NCBI GenBank assembly: GCA_947374865.1
Contig: CANCDR010000006.1
Span: forward strand, 80,282-144,281
Reading direction: 5' to 3'
Source of the DNA: Oxalobacteraceae bacterium
GTDB lineage: Bacteria > Pseudomonadota > Gammaproteobacteria > Burkholderiales > Burkholderiaceae_D
Length of the DNA: 64,000 nucleotides
A program made the position numbers and the translations under genes. Positions 36,834-45,680 of this stretch are shown piece by piece (within the stretch, counting starts at the first letter, position 1; each line of letters begins with the position of its first letter). The notes under the pieces are model-generated. The model did no database searches. It was not told the origin of the DNA and was given only the letters and a program-made list of their open reading frames with translations.

Positions 36834-37631
36834 ATGTCATGGCCGCGAGCGCGGCGGATGACGGTGACGCTGTTCGCCCGTGCCTTCACAATATTGACCT
36901 TGCTGTGCTTGCCCGGCATGCTTTGGCCGGCGCACGCTGAAACCATCCGTGTCGCCGTCGCTGCAAACGTCCAATACGTGTTCGATGATTTACGTCGCGC
37001 CTTCAAGGCCGAAAGCGGACATGAGCTCCAGCCCATCTTTAATTCTTCCGGCAAACTGGCCGCGCAAATTCTGCTCGGTGCGCCCTTTGATGTTTTTTTA
37101 TCGGCTGACATGGTCTTGCCGGAACGGCTTTATGCTGAGGGTAAAGCCGTCACCCAGCCACGCGTCTACGCGCAAGGCTTGCTGGTATTGTGGACCACCA
37201 AAGACCTCGACCTGACGCACTGGCAGCAGCTACTGATCAGCGCCAGCATCCAGCGTATTGCCCTGGCCAATCCGCGCCTTGCGCCGTATGGCGAACAAAG
37301 TATGAAGCTGCTGCACACCCTTGGGGTCGACGAATCGCTCAAAGCCAAACTGGTGTTCGGCGAAAGCATCGCGCAAACCAATCAATACATTCATTCTGGC
37401 GTCGCGGATCTGGGCTTTACTGCCAAATCGGTCGTGATATCGGTCGAGATGGCCGGGCAGGGCAGATGGATCAGTTTGCCACAGGAGGCCTATACCCCGA
37501 TCGCCCAGGGCGCTGTCCTGCTGGCATATGGGCAGCAACATCATCGGCTTGCAGCCCAGGCGTTTTACCAGTTTATGTTTGGCACCAAAGCGCGCGCAAT
37601 TTTGACGCAGGCCGGGTATGCTGTGCCATGA
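36834..37631 (+). CDS. modA: Molybdate ABC transporter periplasmic binding protein
   Basis: Captures molybdate (or tungstate) in the periplasm. An RARR n-region, a hydrophobic core and AHA-ET form the signal peptide. The mature protein begins IRVAVAANVQYVFDDLRRAF and has the oxyanion Ser in FNSSGKLAAQI, GAPFDVFLSAD and GVADLGFTAKSVV, all typical of ModA. ATG 36834 was chosen, ATG 36858 is also possible. It is followed 22 bases later by modB. No ModE-type box was found in the gap upstream. Confidence 0.92.
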   Translation: MSWPRARRMTVTLFARAFTILTLLCLPGMLWPAHAETIRVAVAANVQYVFDDLRRAFKAESGHELQPIFNSSGKLAAQILLGAPFDVFLSADMVLPERLYAEGKAVTQPRVYAQGLLVLWTTKDLDLTHWQQLLISASIQRIALANPRLAPYGEQSMKLLHTLGVDESLKAKLVFGESIAQTNQYIHSGVADLGFTAKSVVISVEMAGQGRWISLPQEAYTPIAQGAVLLAYGQQHHRLAAQAFYQFMFGTKARAILTQAGYAVP

Positions 37632-37653
37632 ATTTGCAAACGAGTGACATGAC

Positions 37654-38334
37654 ATGATGCTTTGGGGCGTTGACTGGCAGCCTTTGCTGCTGACTTTTTA
37701 TCTGGCCAGCGTTACAACGCTGATCCTGGTGATCATCGGCATTCCGCTGGCGTGGTGGGTCGCGCGGACCCAGATCGCGGCCAAGCCGCTGATCGAAACG
37801 CTCATCAGCATGCCGCTGGTGTTGCCGCCTTCCGTGCTGGGTTTTTACCTGCTGCTGGCCTTCAGTCCGCAGCATGCGTTTGGACTGTGGCTTGAGCAGA
37901 CACTGCAGATTCAGCTGATCTTCAGCTTTACCGGCCTGGTGATCGGCTCGGTGATTTTCAGCTTGCCATTCATGGTGCAGCCCATCCAGGCCGCCCTGCA
38001 AAATCTACCGCCCAGCTTTGCCGAAGCCTCACGCACATTGGGCCAATCGGAATGGGCGACATTGCTCCGGGTGCTGTTACCGAATATAAAGCCTGCGCTA
38101 CTGGCCGGCACGGTCCTCAGTTTCGCCCACACGGTCGGTGAATTTGGTGTGGTACTGATGATCGGCGGGAATATCCCCGGCGTGACCAAGGTCGCCTCGA
38201 TCGCCATTTATGATGAAGTAGAAAGCCTGCACTACGCCGCTGCCAATGTCTATGCGGCGGTATTGGCCTGCGTGAGCTTCCTTATTTTGCTACTGGTGTA
38301 TGGCATGAACCGACGCTGGCGCGGACCAATATGA
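37654..38334 (+). CDS. modB: Molybdate ABC transporter permease
   Basis: A 226-residue inner-membrane permease with about five hydrophobic segments. The EAA loop that docks to the ATPase is EASRTLGQSEWATLLRVLLP, and AHTVGEFGVVLMIGGNIPG is characteristic of ModB. Its last four bases overlap the modC start (ATGA). Confidence 0.94.
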   Translation: MMLWGVDWQPLLLTFYLASVTTLILVIIGIPLAWWVARTQIAAKPLIETLISMPLVLPPSVLGFYLLLAFSPQHAFGLWLEQTLQIQLIFSFTGLVIGSVIFSLPFMVQPIQAALQNLPPSFAEASRTLGQSEWATLLRVLLPNIKPALLAGTVLSFAHTVGEFGVVLMIGGNIPGVTKVASIAIYDEVESLHYAAANVYAAVLACVSFLILLLVYGMNRRWRGPI

Positions 38335-39254
38335 TCGATATTGATTTGCACAAAATCCTGCGCAGCGCGCATGGCAACGCGAATGGCAATGAGCATGGCA
38401 ATGAGCATGGCAGTCTGCGGCTGGAGTTCTGTGCGCAGCTGGCCATGTACAGTTTATGCGGCCTGTCAGGCCCCTCCGGCGCGGGCAAAACCACGCTGCT
38501 GCGCATGCTGGCCGGCTTGACCGTGCCCGACCATGGCCGGCTGGTGGTGAATGGTCAGACCTGGTTCGATTCGGCGCGCCAGATCAATCTGCCGACCCGT
38601 CAACGCGCCATCGGCATGGTATTTCAGGACTACGCTTTGTTTCCGCATTTGAGCGTGCGGGACAACGTCGCCTTCGGCGTCGGCAAAGCGGAGCAGGCCT
38701 GGGTGGATGAACTGCTGGCGCTGAGCGGACTATCGGACATGCAACAGCGCCATCCTGCCAGTTTGTCCGGCGGTCAGCAGCAGCGCGTTGCCTTAGCCCG
38801 TGCCATGGCGCGTAAGCCGGCCTTGCTCTTGCTGGATGAGCCACTCTCGGCGCTCGACGATAGCCTGCGGCGCGATTGCCAGGACCAGCTGGAAAAATTT
38901 CATCAGGCGTTCGGCCTGACGACTCTACTCGTCAGCCATGACATCGCCGAGCTCTTTCGCTTAGCCGCGCGCGTGATCCGCATCGAGCAAGGGCAGATCG
39001 TCGCCAGCGGAACACCGGCCGAGGTATTTTTGCGCCAACACGAACCAGCGCAGCGCCATTTGCAAGCCAAACTGTTAGCCATTCATCGCGGTGGGGATAC
39101 GCATCGCCTGAGCTTACTGATCGGTGGCGAAATGTTCGATATGACGGCCAGTGAGGCGGAGATTGCCGGGCTGGCAGTGGGAGACAGTGTGGCCTTGGCG
39201 GCCAGGCCGGTGCGGTCTTTGAATGCGGATGCTGAACTGCTTATCCGCCGTTGA
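38331..39254 (+). CDS. modC: Molybdate ABC transporter ATP-binding protein
   Basis: A 307-residue ABC ATPase with Walker A GPSGAGKTT, signature LSGGQQQRVALARAMA, Walker B LLLLDEPLSALDD and the switch His in LLVSHD. A short C-terminal Mop-like region (LLIGGEMFDMTASEAEIAG ... VALAARPVRSLN) binds oxyanion in regulation. Odd feature: near residues 14-27 a tandem HGNANGNEHGNEHG segment, coded by 12-base repeats, interrupts the N-terminal strand region found in other ModC proteins. Confidence 0.93.
   Translation: MIDIDLHKILRSAHGNANGNEHGNEHGSLRLEFCAQLAMYSLCGLSGPSGAGKTTLLRMLAGLTVPDHGRLVVNGQTWFDSARQINLPTRQRAIGMVFQDYALFPHLSVRDNVAFGVGKAEQAWVDELLALSGLSDMQQRHPASLSGGQQQRVALARAMARKPALLLLDEPLSALDDSLRRDCQDQLEKFHQAFGLTTLLVSHDIAELFRLAARVIRIEQGQIVASGTPAEVFLRQHEPAQRHLQAKLLAIHRGGDTHRLSLLIGGEMFDMTASEAEIAGLAVGDSVALAARPVRSLNADAELLIRR
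38371..38412 (+). repeat. 12-bp tandem repeat within modC
   Basis: Three full units beginning ATGGCAA and a fourth partial unit, with two adjacent copies of ATGGCAATGAGC identical. In-frame, so copy number changes would add or remove four residues near the N terminus of ModC. Confidence 0.75.
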
Positions 39255-39363
39255 TGCGATCAATCGGTTGCATGAAAGTGTTAAAAATGCAATGAAATTT
39301 AAGCTGAGCATCGCATGACTCTTCGCGCAGAGTGATAAAAACGCACGATGACTAAAATTCCCC

Positions 39364-39391
39364 TTGAGTGTTTATAAATGGAGCATATACT
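39364..39391 (+). promoter_or_regulatory. Promoter of the ParS/RES operon
   Basis: -35 TTGAGT at 39364-39369, 16-base spacer, -10 TATACT at 39386-39391, about 21 bases before the antitoxin start. A ribosome binding site (GGAGA, 39402-39406) follows. The short dyad TGGA...TCCA around the -10 may be the antitoxin operator. Confidence 0.6.
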
Positions 39392-39411
39392 ATCCATAAC
39401 CGGAGAAAATT

Positions 39412-39849
39412 ATGTCCTCTGTATTAAGCTACCCCGCTACAAATTTTACGTCTCAACCATTGCTTGCCCTGGGTGACAAGGCGGTACGCGAACGGCTCTC
39501 CCAATCTGCTTTGCTGGGTTTTTTTAACATCATGACGAAGTGGCGAATCCGTGACGAAGACGCCAAAGAGCTCCTTGGCGGGGTATCAAACGGGACTTTT
39601 TACGATTGGAAAAAGAATCCGGACCGGCTGCTGGATGTCGATAAAATTACCCGGATTTCTTACCTCATCGGTATTTATAAAGGCCTGCACATTATTTATG
39701 GCGATAAACTCGCGGATGAATGGGTTTGTCTGCCAAATAAAAATAGCGTCTTCCGTGGTCTGCAACCGCTGGCTTATATGCTCACTGGCGGTCTTTTGGC
39801 AATGCATGCAGTGCGTAGTTTGATCGATGCCCGTCGTGGGGGCATTTAA
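39412..39849 (+). CDS. Xre/MbcA/ParS-type antitoxin of a RES toxin
   Basis: A 145-residue antitoxin. The N-terminal half is an Xre-like helix-turn-helix (FFNIMTKWRIRDEDAKELLG, GVSNGTFYDWKKNPDRLL). The C-terminal ParS/MbcA toxin-binding domain ends FRGLQPLAYMLTGGLLAMHAV, typical of RES-Xre pairs. It probably represses the shared promoter. Its stop codon directly touches the toxin start. Confidence 0.88.
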   Translation: MSSVLSYPATNFTSQPLLALGDKAVRERLSQSALLGFFNIMTKWRIRDEDAKELLGGVSNGTFYDWKKNPDRLLDVDKITRISYLIGIYKGLHIIYGDKLADEWVCLPNKNSVFRGLQPLAYMLTGGLLAMHAVRSLIDARRGGI

Positions 39850-40533
39850 TTGGTCCCGCCGTTATCGCTGGTGCAAAAATTTAATACGCACCGACTGATC
39901 CCCACACGATTTGCGCAGACTGAGGACGCAGTCCTGGCGGCAGTCGCGCACGATGATGCGCACCTGCGCGATCTTTTTGACTTGGAGAACGCGACCAATC
40001 AGCGCCTGATTGCCGAAAATAATGGCATGCCGGGGATTGGTGTCGACGAGTTGGTATTCGGCGTTCCAAATTTCCGCGTCATGAATGCCGCTTTTTCTTA
40101 TGCGCATCCGGAAGGCAGTCGATTTAACGGGCCGGACCGCGGTGCATGGTATTGCGCCTTTGAGCATCAAACTGCTGTGGCGGAAATTGTCTTCCATAAA
40201 ACTGTCGAGTACACCGAGATTGATTATTTTGACGATGAAGTCACATACCAAACCCTCCTGGCAGATTTTAATGCCGAGTTCCATGATCTGCGGCTAGGTA
40301 AACAATTCCTACCTTGCCTGAACCCTGACAGCTATAGACATTCCCAAGAGATGGGCCTGCAGCTACTCAAAGAAGATTCGCTCGGGATTGTGTATCCCAG
40401 CGTGCGCCGGCCTTCAGGAACCAACCTAGTTTGCTTTCGACCTGCGTTGGTCGGTCATGTACGCTATGGCGACTGCTACACTTTGCGTTGGGAAGGTAAG
40501 CCTGATCCAAAGGTAAAAAAAATAAAAGCTTAA
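39850..40533 (+). CDS. RES-domain toxin (NAD+ phosphorylase/hydrolase type)
   Basis: RES toxins deplete NAD+ in the cell. The 227-residue protein has the fold's conserved points: Arg in THRLIPTRF, GSRFNGPDRGAWYCAFEHQTAVAEI with Arg, Tyr and Glu, and a late Ser in YPSVRRPSGTNLVCFRP. The start codon is TTG, immediately after the antitoxin stop, so translation is probably coupled and weaker than that of the antitoxin. It is longer than minimal RES toxins (about 150-180 residues), with an N-terminal extension. Confidence 0.85.
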   Translation: MVPPLSLVQKFNTHRLIPTRFAQTEDAVLAAVAHDDAHLRDLFDLENATNQRLIAENNGMPGIGVDELVFGVPNFRVMNAAFSYAHPEGSRFNGPDRGAWYCAFEHQTAVAEIVFHKTVEYTEIDYFDDEVTYQTLLADFNAEFHDLRLGKQFLPCLNPDSYRHSQEMGLQLLKEDSLGIVYPSVRRPSGTNLVCFRPALVGHVRYGDCYTLRWEGKPDPKVKKIKA

Positions 40534-40617
40534 AAAGTAAGTCGTCATTATTTCCATCACGAGGCAATGTGATCATTGGCGATAATGTTCTTCCATTTTC
40601 GTGGTCATCAGCCTGAT

Positions 40618-40645
40618 GCCGCTTACTCATCGCCGCTTACTCATC
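40618..40645. repeat. 14-bp tandem duplication
   Basis: Two identical adjacent copies of GCCGCTTACTCATC in the 156-base gap after the RES toxin gene. No gene is seen in this gap. Confidence 0.7.
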
Positions 40646-40689
40646 GCCGATACCTCGGTGTCTAAAACGCATGTGCTAAGATAAGCACC

Positions 40690-41088
40690 ATGTTCATCCG
40701 AAAAAAAATGCATCGACTCACTGCCTGGATCGCCTGTTGCGCGCTGCTGCTGTCGGTACTTGCGCCGTCGATTTCGCATGCGCTGGCCGCTGGTCATCAA
40801 GTCGGTGAAGCTTGGGTGGAGATCTGTTCGACGATGGGTATCAAGTCCGTTAAGGTGGCCAACACGGCTGCCGCGGATTTGCCATTGCCTGCCAATGGCC
40901 AGTCTACTTCTGAACACTGCCCCAGCTGTTTTACGCATACCGAAGTACTTTTACTGTCGCCCGCGATCAGCTTTGTTTTACCGCTTAATCCCGATGCGCC
41001 TGTTTTTCCGCCACTGTTTTATCAATCCCCGCATCCACTTTTTTTGTGGACCAAAGCGCCTTCACGCGCGCCGCCTATCCTCAGCTGA
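40690..41088 (+). CDS. DUF2946-like exported protein
   Basis: A 132-residue protein with an N-terminal hydrophobic export segment (AWIACCALLLSVLAPSISHA) and the motif SEHCPSCFTH, a paired-Cys/His site typical of DUF2946 proteins. These small proteins often lie beside TonB-dependent receptors for copper or related metals, as here. The Cys/His pair could bind a metal in the periplasm. ATG 40708 is an alternative start. No precise function is known. Confidence 0.7.
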   Translation: MFIRKKMHRLTAWIACCALLLSVLAPSISHALAAGHQVGEAWVEICSTMGIKSVKVANTAAADLPLPANGQSTSEHCPSCFTHTEVLLLSPAISFVLPLNPDAPVFPPLFYQSPHPLFLWTKAPSRAPPILS

Positions 41089-41118
41089 TTAGCTTCGGGT
41101 TTCGCTGATTAGGGTCGC

Positions 41119-41146
41119 TCATGATCAAATAATATCGATCATGATC
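41119..41146. promoter_or_regulatory. Inverted repeats upstream of the TonB receptor
   Basis: TCATGATC (41119-41126) pairs with GATCATGA (41137-41144), and GATCATGATC at 41137-41146 is itself a palindrome. It lies in the roughly 240-330-base gap between the DUF2946 gene and the receptor and may be a regulator site. Otherwise that gap shows no gene. Confidence 0.4.
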
Positions 41147-41418
41147 GTTCCAGGTCGAAAATCCTCGCTGATCCAGCAAGTCTTTTGTTCAGTGCGCATA
41201 GAGAATCCATCCAGTCAAACTAGCCCAGCGTTGTATTTGTGGCGGTGTTTATGTTGGTTCCGATTGCGGCATTGATTTCATCGTTTTGCGTAGTGTTGTT
41301 TCCAGTGTCTTGATCTGTCGATGCCATGTGCATCATGAGGACTAACTTGGACTCTGCGCATTCTCCCTTTGGAGAAGTGCCACTGAATCGCTATGCAGTA
41401 AAAAGTGCAATAAAAATA

Positions 41419-43800
41419 ATGTCACCACAATTTCGTTTAAAAATTTTGTCTGCCTCGGCAATGCTTAGTCTATTTTTACCCGCCGCATGGTCGCTGGCAG
41501 CGGATGCCGGCGAGGGCGTTCTGCCCGTTTTGATGATTGAAGGCGCCAAAGCCACTTTGCCAGCCAATCTGCCTAGTACCATCGAAGGCGTCACAGCGCG
41601 ACAGATTGCGGAGAACATCAACGCCCTTACATCGGCCGAAACGCTGAACTATCTACCCAGTACCCATGTGCGGGAACGCTACATTGGTGATCGGAATGGC
41701 GTTCTCGTCATGCGCGTCAATAGCTCGACTTCCAGCGCCCAAACCACGGTCTATGCCGACCATCTTCTGCTATCGAATTTTCTCAATAATAGTTACAGCA
41801 CAGCGCCCCGCTGGGCCATGGTCGGGCCGGAAGAAATAGCCCGGGTGGATGTCCTGTACGGTCCATTCTCAGCACTTTATCCGGGTAACTCAGCAGCCGG
41901 CGTGGTGCTGATCAGGACCCGTCTGCCAGATCACTTTGAAGCCCATGTCAAGTTCGATATTTTTGGCCAACAATTCAATTTGTACGGCACAAATCAGTCT
42001 TATCGCGGTACCCATAGTAGCGTTTCCTTGGGCAATAAAGTCGGTGCGTGGTCTTACCAGCTGACGGCCGATCATCTGGATAATCAGGGACATCCACAAA
42101 CTTTTGGCACCGCTAACCAGGCCACGGTAAGCGGGGCGCCTGCTTTTACTTCGGTGAGTGGTGCTCAGCGCGACCTTGATACCAGTGGCAATCCGCGCAT
42201 CATTACCAGTGCCATCGGCGCCGATCACACGCTGCAAGACAACGGCAAAATAAAACTGGTCTATGATTTTTCGACCGCGGTACGGGCGACCGCGTGGCTG
42301 GGTGTCTGGCAAAATAAATCGACGACCAGTGTCAGTACTTATTTGCAGGACGCGAATGGTCAGGCTGTCTACAACACCAACAATGCCGGCGCAGGCCGCT
42401 ACGTTAAATTTGCCGACGATGCTGCTTACTACACGCTGAGCGGTAGCTCGCCTGGGAGCGCCGCAAGTGAACATGTGTTGCAGGGTTTGTCGGTCAAGAG
42501 CGCCAATCATGACGTCTGGGACTGGGAAGTCGTCGCCAGTCGTTACAGCCAAAATAAGGAAGTCTCGCGCAGCGCCAGTAATACGGGCAGCCTGTTGGAT
42601 TCAGGAACTGGCGTCATCCGGCCATCCGGCATCATCACTGTTGGCGACGGTACTGGCTGGCGTAGTCTGGATTTACGCGCCGGCTGGCGCTCAGATGGCG
42701 AGCAAAAAAGACGCCATCAGCTCAGCTTTGGCTACCACACGGATCGCTATACACTGGCCTCGCAGACCTCCGCGGTAGCAGCCGATTGGCTCAGCGGGGA
42801 CGCTGCAGCAACGCCCAATAGTAATTCCACCGGCAAGACCGAAACCCAGGCACTCTACCTGCAAGATGCCTGGCAAGCGCATCCGGATCTGATGCTAATC
42901 GCCGGCGGTCGATTTGAACAATGGCGCGCCTTTGATGGCAGTAACACTAACGTTGCCAATAGTGTCCCTTATCGTCAGCTCCAATACGCTGGTCGCAGTA
43001 GTACGGATCTTTCACCGAAATTGTCGCTCGCATTGCAGGCCACGCCTGATTTAGCTTTGCGCGGGGCATTTGGTACGGCAGTGCGTTACCCGACTGTGGC
43101 AGAAATTTTTCAGGTGATCAGCCTGCCTAATAACGTCAAGCAGAATGATCCCGATCTCAAGCCAGAGAAAGTCCATTCAGGTGAACTGGTGGCAGAATGG
43201 AATTGGGCAAATGGTGCGCTCAAAAACGGCAGTCTCAGAACCTCACTGTTCTGGGAAAACAAACGTGACGCATTAATTGCCCAGACAGATACCACCGTCA
43301 CGCCAAACATTTCCAGCATTCAGAACGTCGACCAGGTACGCACAATGGGAATTGAAACGGCGTTCGATCTGGGCGAACGCCTCATTCGTGGGCTGCAGTT
43401 GAATGGCAGTGTCACGTACACCAAGTCAACGATCATCAGCGACCATCGCAATCCTGGCTTAGCCGGCACCGATCAGCCGCGCATTCCAGATTGGCGCGCC
43501 ACCATTGTGGGGACTTATCACGCCTCCGATGCGTTGACTTATAGCCTGAGTTATCGCACCAGCGGTCGGCAGCACAACGCGCTGTATAACACCGCGACCC
43601 ATGCCTACAACGATGTCAATCCCAATGTGTACGGCGCAGTGAGTCATTACCGCGTATGGGATACCAAAATCCTTTACCGCATCACGCAGCAATGGCAGGC
43701 TGCCCTTGGGATCAATAATCTGGGTAATTTTAAATACTATGTCAATCCGAATCCGTATGCCCAACGGACCCTGTTCGCCAGCCTGATATTCGACTACTGA
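41419..43800 (+). CDS. TonB-dependent outer-membrane receptor, possibly copper-related
   Basis: About 793 residues from ATG 41419, where MSPQFRLKILSASAMLSLFLP makes a normal signal peptide; the frame runs back to ATG 41326. A plug domain follows (about 50-170: ENINALTSAETLNYLPS, GPEEIARVDVLYGPFSALYPG) and then a 22-strand-type barrel, ending in a Phe-containing last strand LFASLIFDY. PNNVKQNDPDLKPEKVHSGE is a typical receptor segment. The flanking DUF2946, CECC-containing propeller and thioredoxin-like genes suggest a metal such as copper; a siderophore or other ligand cannot be excluded. Confidence 0.88.
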   Translation: MSPQFRLKILSASAMLSLFLPAAWSLAADAGEGVLPVLMIEGAKATLPANLPSTIEGVTARQIAENINALTSAETLNYLPSTHVRERYIGDRNGVLVMRVNSSTSSAQTTVYADHLLLSNFLNNSYSTAPRWAMVGPEEIARVDVLYGPFSALYPGNSAAGVVLIRTRLPDHFEAHVKFDIFGQQFNLYGTNQSYRGTHSSVSLGNKVGAWSYQLTADHLDNQGHPQTFGTANQATVSGAPAFTSVSGAQRDLDTSGNPRIITSAIGADHTLQDNGKIKLVYDFSTAVRATAWLGVWQNKSTTSVSTYLQDANGQAVYNTNNAGAGRYVKFADDAAYYTLSGSSPGSAASEHVLQGLSVKSANHDVWDWEVVASRYSQNKEVSRSASNTGSLLDSGTGVIRPSGIITVGDGTGWRSLDLRAGWRSDGEQKRRHQLSFGYHTDRYTLASQTSAVAADWLSGDAAATPNSNSTGKTETQALYLQDAWQAHPDLMLIAGGRFEQWRAFDGSNTNVANSVPYRQLQYAGRSSTDLSPKLSLALQATPDLALRGAFGTAVRYPTVAEIFQVISLPNNVKQNDPDLKPEKVHSGELVAEWNWANGALKNGSLRTSLFWENKRDALIAQTDTTVTPNISSIQNVDQVRTMGIETAFDLGERLIRGLQLNGSVTYTKSTIISDHRNPGLAGTDQPRIPDWRATIVGTYHASDALTYSLSYRTSGRQHNALYNTATHAYNDVNPNVYGAVSHYRVWDTKILYRITQQWQAALGINNLGNFKYYVNPNPYAQRTLFASLIFDY

Positions 43801-43808
43801 AAAACATC

Positions 43809-45032
43809 ATGAAAATATACATATACCGTAGATTATTCGTACTACTGTGTTGCGCCTGCAGCGTTATCGCCACAGCACAAACGAACCATGCGCAGCACAC
43901 GACGAATAAAATTGAACTGGGAACCTCATCGGCCGTCGATGCCCAAGGGCGCTGGTGGGTTGCCAGTAAAGCGGCGGGTGAGAGCGATAAAAATGGCGAT
44001 ACGATTGTTCTGCAGATGTCGACCGACGCGGGTCAGACATGGTCGACGCCAAAGCCGATCGACACGATTAACGAGGCGATTGCGGCCGATGGTGAGAGTC
44101 GTCCCAAGATCGCCTTTGGCAGTAAGGGTGAACTATTCATCGCTTATAACAAACCGCTGGCCAAACCCTACACCGGTGATATTCGTTTTGTTCGCTCGCT
44201 CGATGGTGGGGTGCATTTTTCGACCCCGGTGACGGTGCATGCGAACCGCGATCTCATTACGCATCGCTTTGAATCGATGATCCTTGATGCCAGTGGCCGA
44301 ATCTACATCGCCTGGATTGATAAGCGCGATGCCGAAGCAGCGCGGGCACGCAAAGAAAAATATGCGGGCGCAGCGATTTATTACGCAGTCTCGGACGATG
44401 CTGGCGCCAGTTTTCAAGGCGACTTCAAGCTCGCCGAGCATAGCTGTGAATGCTGCCGGATTGCGCTGGCTTTAAATCCTGCCGGGATGCCGGTGGCGAT
44501 GTGGCGTCATGTATTTGCGCCTAATGTGCGTGACCATGGCATGGCGACCTTATCGGCCGATGGTGTTGCGCAGCCCATGACGCGCGTAACGTTTGACGAC
44601 TGGCGGATCGACGCCTGTCCGCATCATGGCCCAGCGCTGGCCTTTGCTGATGACGGCACACGCCATCAGACCTGGTTCAATGTCAAAGGCGAGCAGGGTG
44701 GCGTGTATTATGCGGCGGCCAGTGCGGACGGTGTGCTCGGTAAGCCGATCCGCTTGGGAAGCGCACAGGCCGAACATGCCGATGTGATGGTGCAGGGACG
44801 GCAGATTATTTTGGTCTTGAAGCAGTTCAACGGGACTTCCACCAGTATTTTTGCGCGCGCCTCCCTCGACGGTGGCGCGAGCTGGCAGGAGCGCGAGATT
44901 GCCAGCACCAAAGGTCATTCAGATCAGCCGCATCTGCTACGCACTTTAACGGGGATTGCGCTGCAATGGCGCACGCAGCAGGAAGGTGTGCAGATCAAGC
45001 TAATCGAGGCAGAAAAATGGCAGACAAAATAA
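43809..45032 (+). CDS. Secreted BNR/Asp-box beta-propeller protein with Cys motif
   Basis: A 407-residue exported protein (signal peptide VLLCCACSVIATAQ). At least four Asp-box repeats are visible: STDAGQTWS, SLDGGVHFS, SDDAGASFQG and SLDGGASWQ, giving a sialidase-type propeller. True sialidase active-site Arg/Tyr residues are not evident. The motif EHSCECCRIALA and the segment DACPHHGPALAF, both Cys/His-rich, look like a metal site. It starts eight bases after the receptor stop and should be part of the same operon. A very short GC stem with T-run (45037-45056) follows. Confidence 0.75.
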   Translation: MKIYIYRRLFVLLCCACSVIATAQTNHAQHTTNKIELGTSSAVDAQGRWWVASKAAGESDKNGDTIVLQMSTDAGQTWSTPKPIDTINEAIAADGESRPKIAFGSKGELFIAYNKPLAKPYTGDIRFVRSLDGGVHFSTPVTVHANRDLITHRFESMILDASGRIYIAWIDKRDAEAARARKEKYAGAAIYYAVSDDAGASFQGDFKLAEHSCECCRIALALNPAGMPVAMWRHVFAPNVRDHGMATLSADGVAQPMTRVTFDDWRIDACPHHGPALAFADDGTRHQTWFNVKGEQGGVYYAAASADGVLGKPIRLGSAQAEHADVMVQGRQIILVLKQFNGTSTSIFARASLDGGASWQEREIASTKGHSDQPHLLRTLTGIALQWRTQQEGVQIKLIEAEKWQTK

Positions 45033-45093
45033 GCCACGCCGGGAGGCGGTTTTGTTTTTGGCAGATTAAACTGAAGATGGCATACCGGAGTCA

Positions 45094-45630
45094 ATGATGA
45101 ACATGACGATTAACTTTAAGAACAGGCTGCATACTTGGCTCGCTGTCGGGCTGATGTTCGTTGGGGCTGTAATTTTAACCACGCCAGCTGTCGCTGCTAC
45201 AGGCAGGAATTCGGTAGTACTGCAGGAATTTAAACCCGATCGCTTCGCGCAGCTGCTGCGTAGTCAAAACGCGCAGCCTTTCGTGCTCATCCTCTGGTCG
45301 CTAGACTGTGAATTTTGTCAGGCCAGTCTGGCGACGTTAGCGCAGCAAAAACGTCAGTATCCGCACTTACGCATCGTCACGCTCGCCACCGAACAGCTTG
45401 CCGACCCACAGGCTGCGGCGCTGATAAAAACCAAACTGCAAAAGTTAAGCCTGACGCAACATGCCTGGGCCTTCGGCAGCGCGCCGCCCGAACAGTTACG
45501 CTATGCGATCGATCCCCAATGGCGCGGTGAAATGCCGCGCAGTTACTGGTTTGATGGCCATGGTGGCGTCAGGGTGCAGTCGGGGGTGATTAATGCCGAG
45601 GTGGTGGCGCAGTTTATCGGACAGCGTTAA
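45094..45630 (+). CDS. Exported thioredoxin-like protein (TlpA/SCO-like)
   Basis: A 178-residue protein with a signal peptide (LAVGLMFVGAVILTTPAVAA) and a thioredoxin-fold core: PFVLILWSLDCEFCQASL has the CxxC motif as CEFC, and EMPRSYWFDGHGG carries the cis-Pro. Such proteins reduce periplasmic thiols or assist metal delivery. As last gene after the receptor and propeller it could keep the Cys sites of its neighbours reduced. A good CGGAG ribosome binding site precedes ATG 45094. Confidence 0.8.
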   Translation: MMNMTINFKNRLHTWLAVGLMFVGAVILTTPAVAATGRNSVVLQEFKPDRFAQLLRSQNAQPFVLILWSLDCEFCQASLATLAQQKRQYPHLRIVTLATEQLADPQAAALIKTKLQKLSLTQHAWAFGSAPPEQLRYAIDPQWRGEMPRSYWFDGHGGVRVQSGVINAEVVAQFIGQR

Positions 45631-45644
45631 AAATGCGCATGACA

Positions 45645-45674
45645 GTGCAGCCTGTGATAACCATTGAGCTGCAC
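45645..45674. terminator. Inverted repeat between convergent genes
   Basis: GTGCAGC (45645-45651) and GCTGCAC (45668-45674) with a 16-base loop, between the thioredoxin-like gene and the helicase gene. There is no good T-run; a terminator is only possible. Confidence 0.35.
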
Positions 45675-45680
45675 CTTGAT

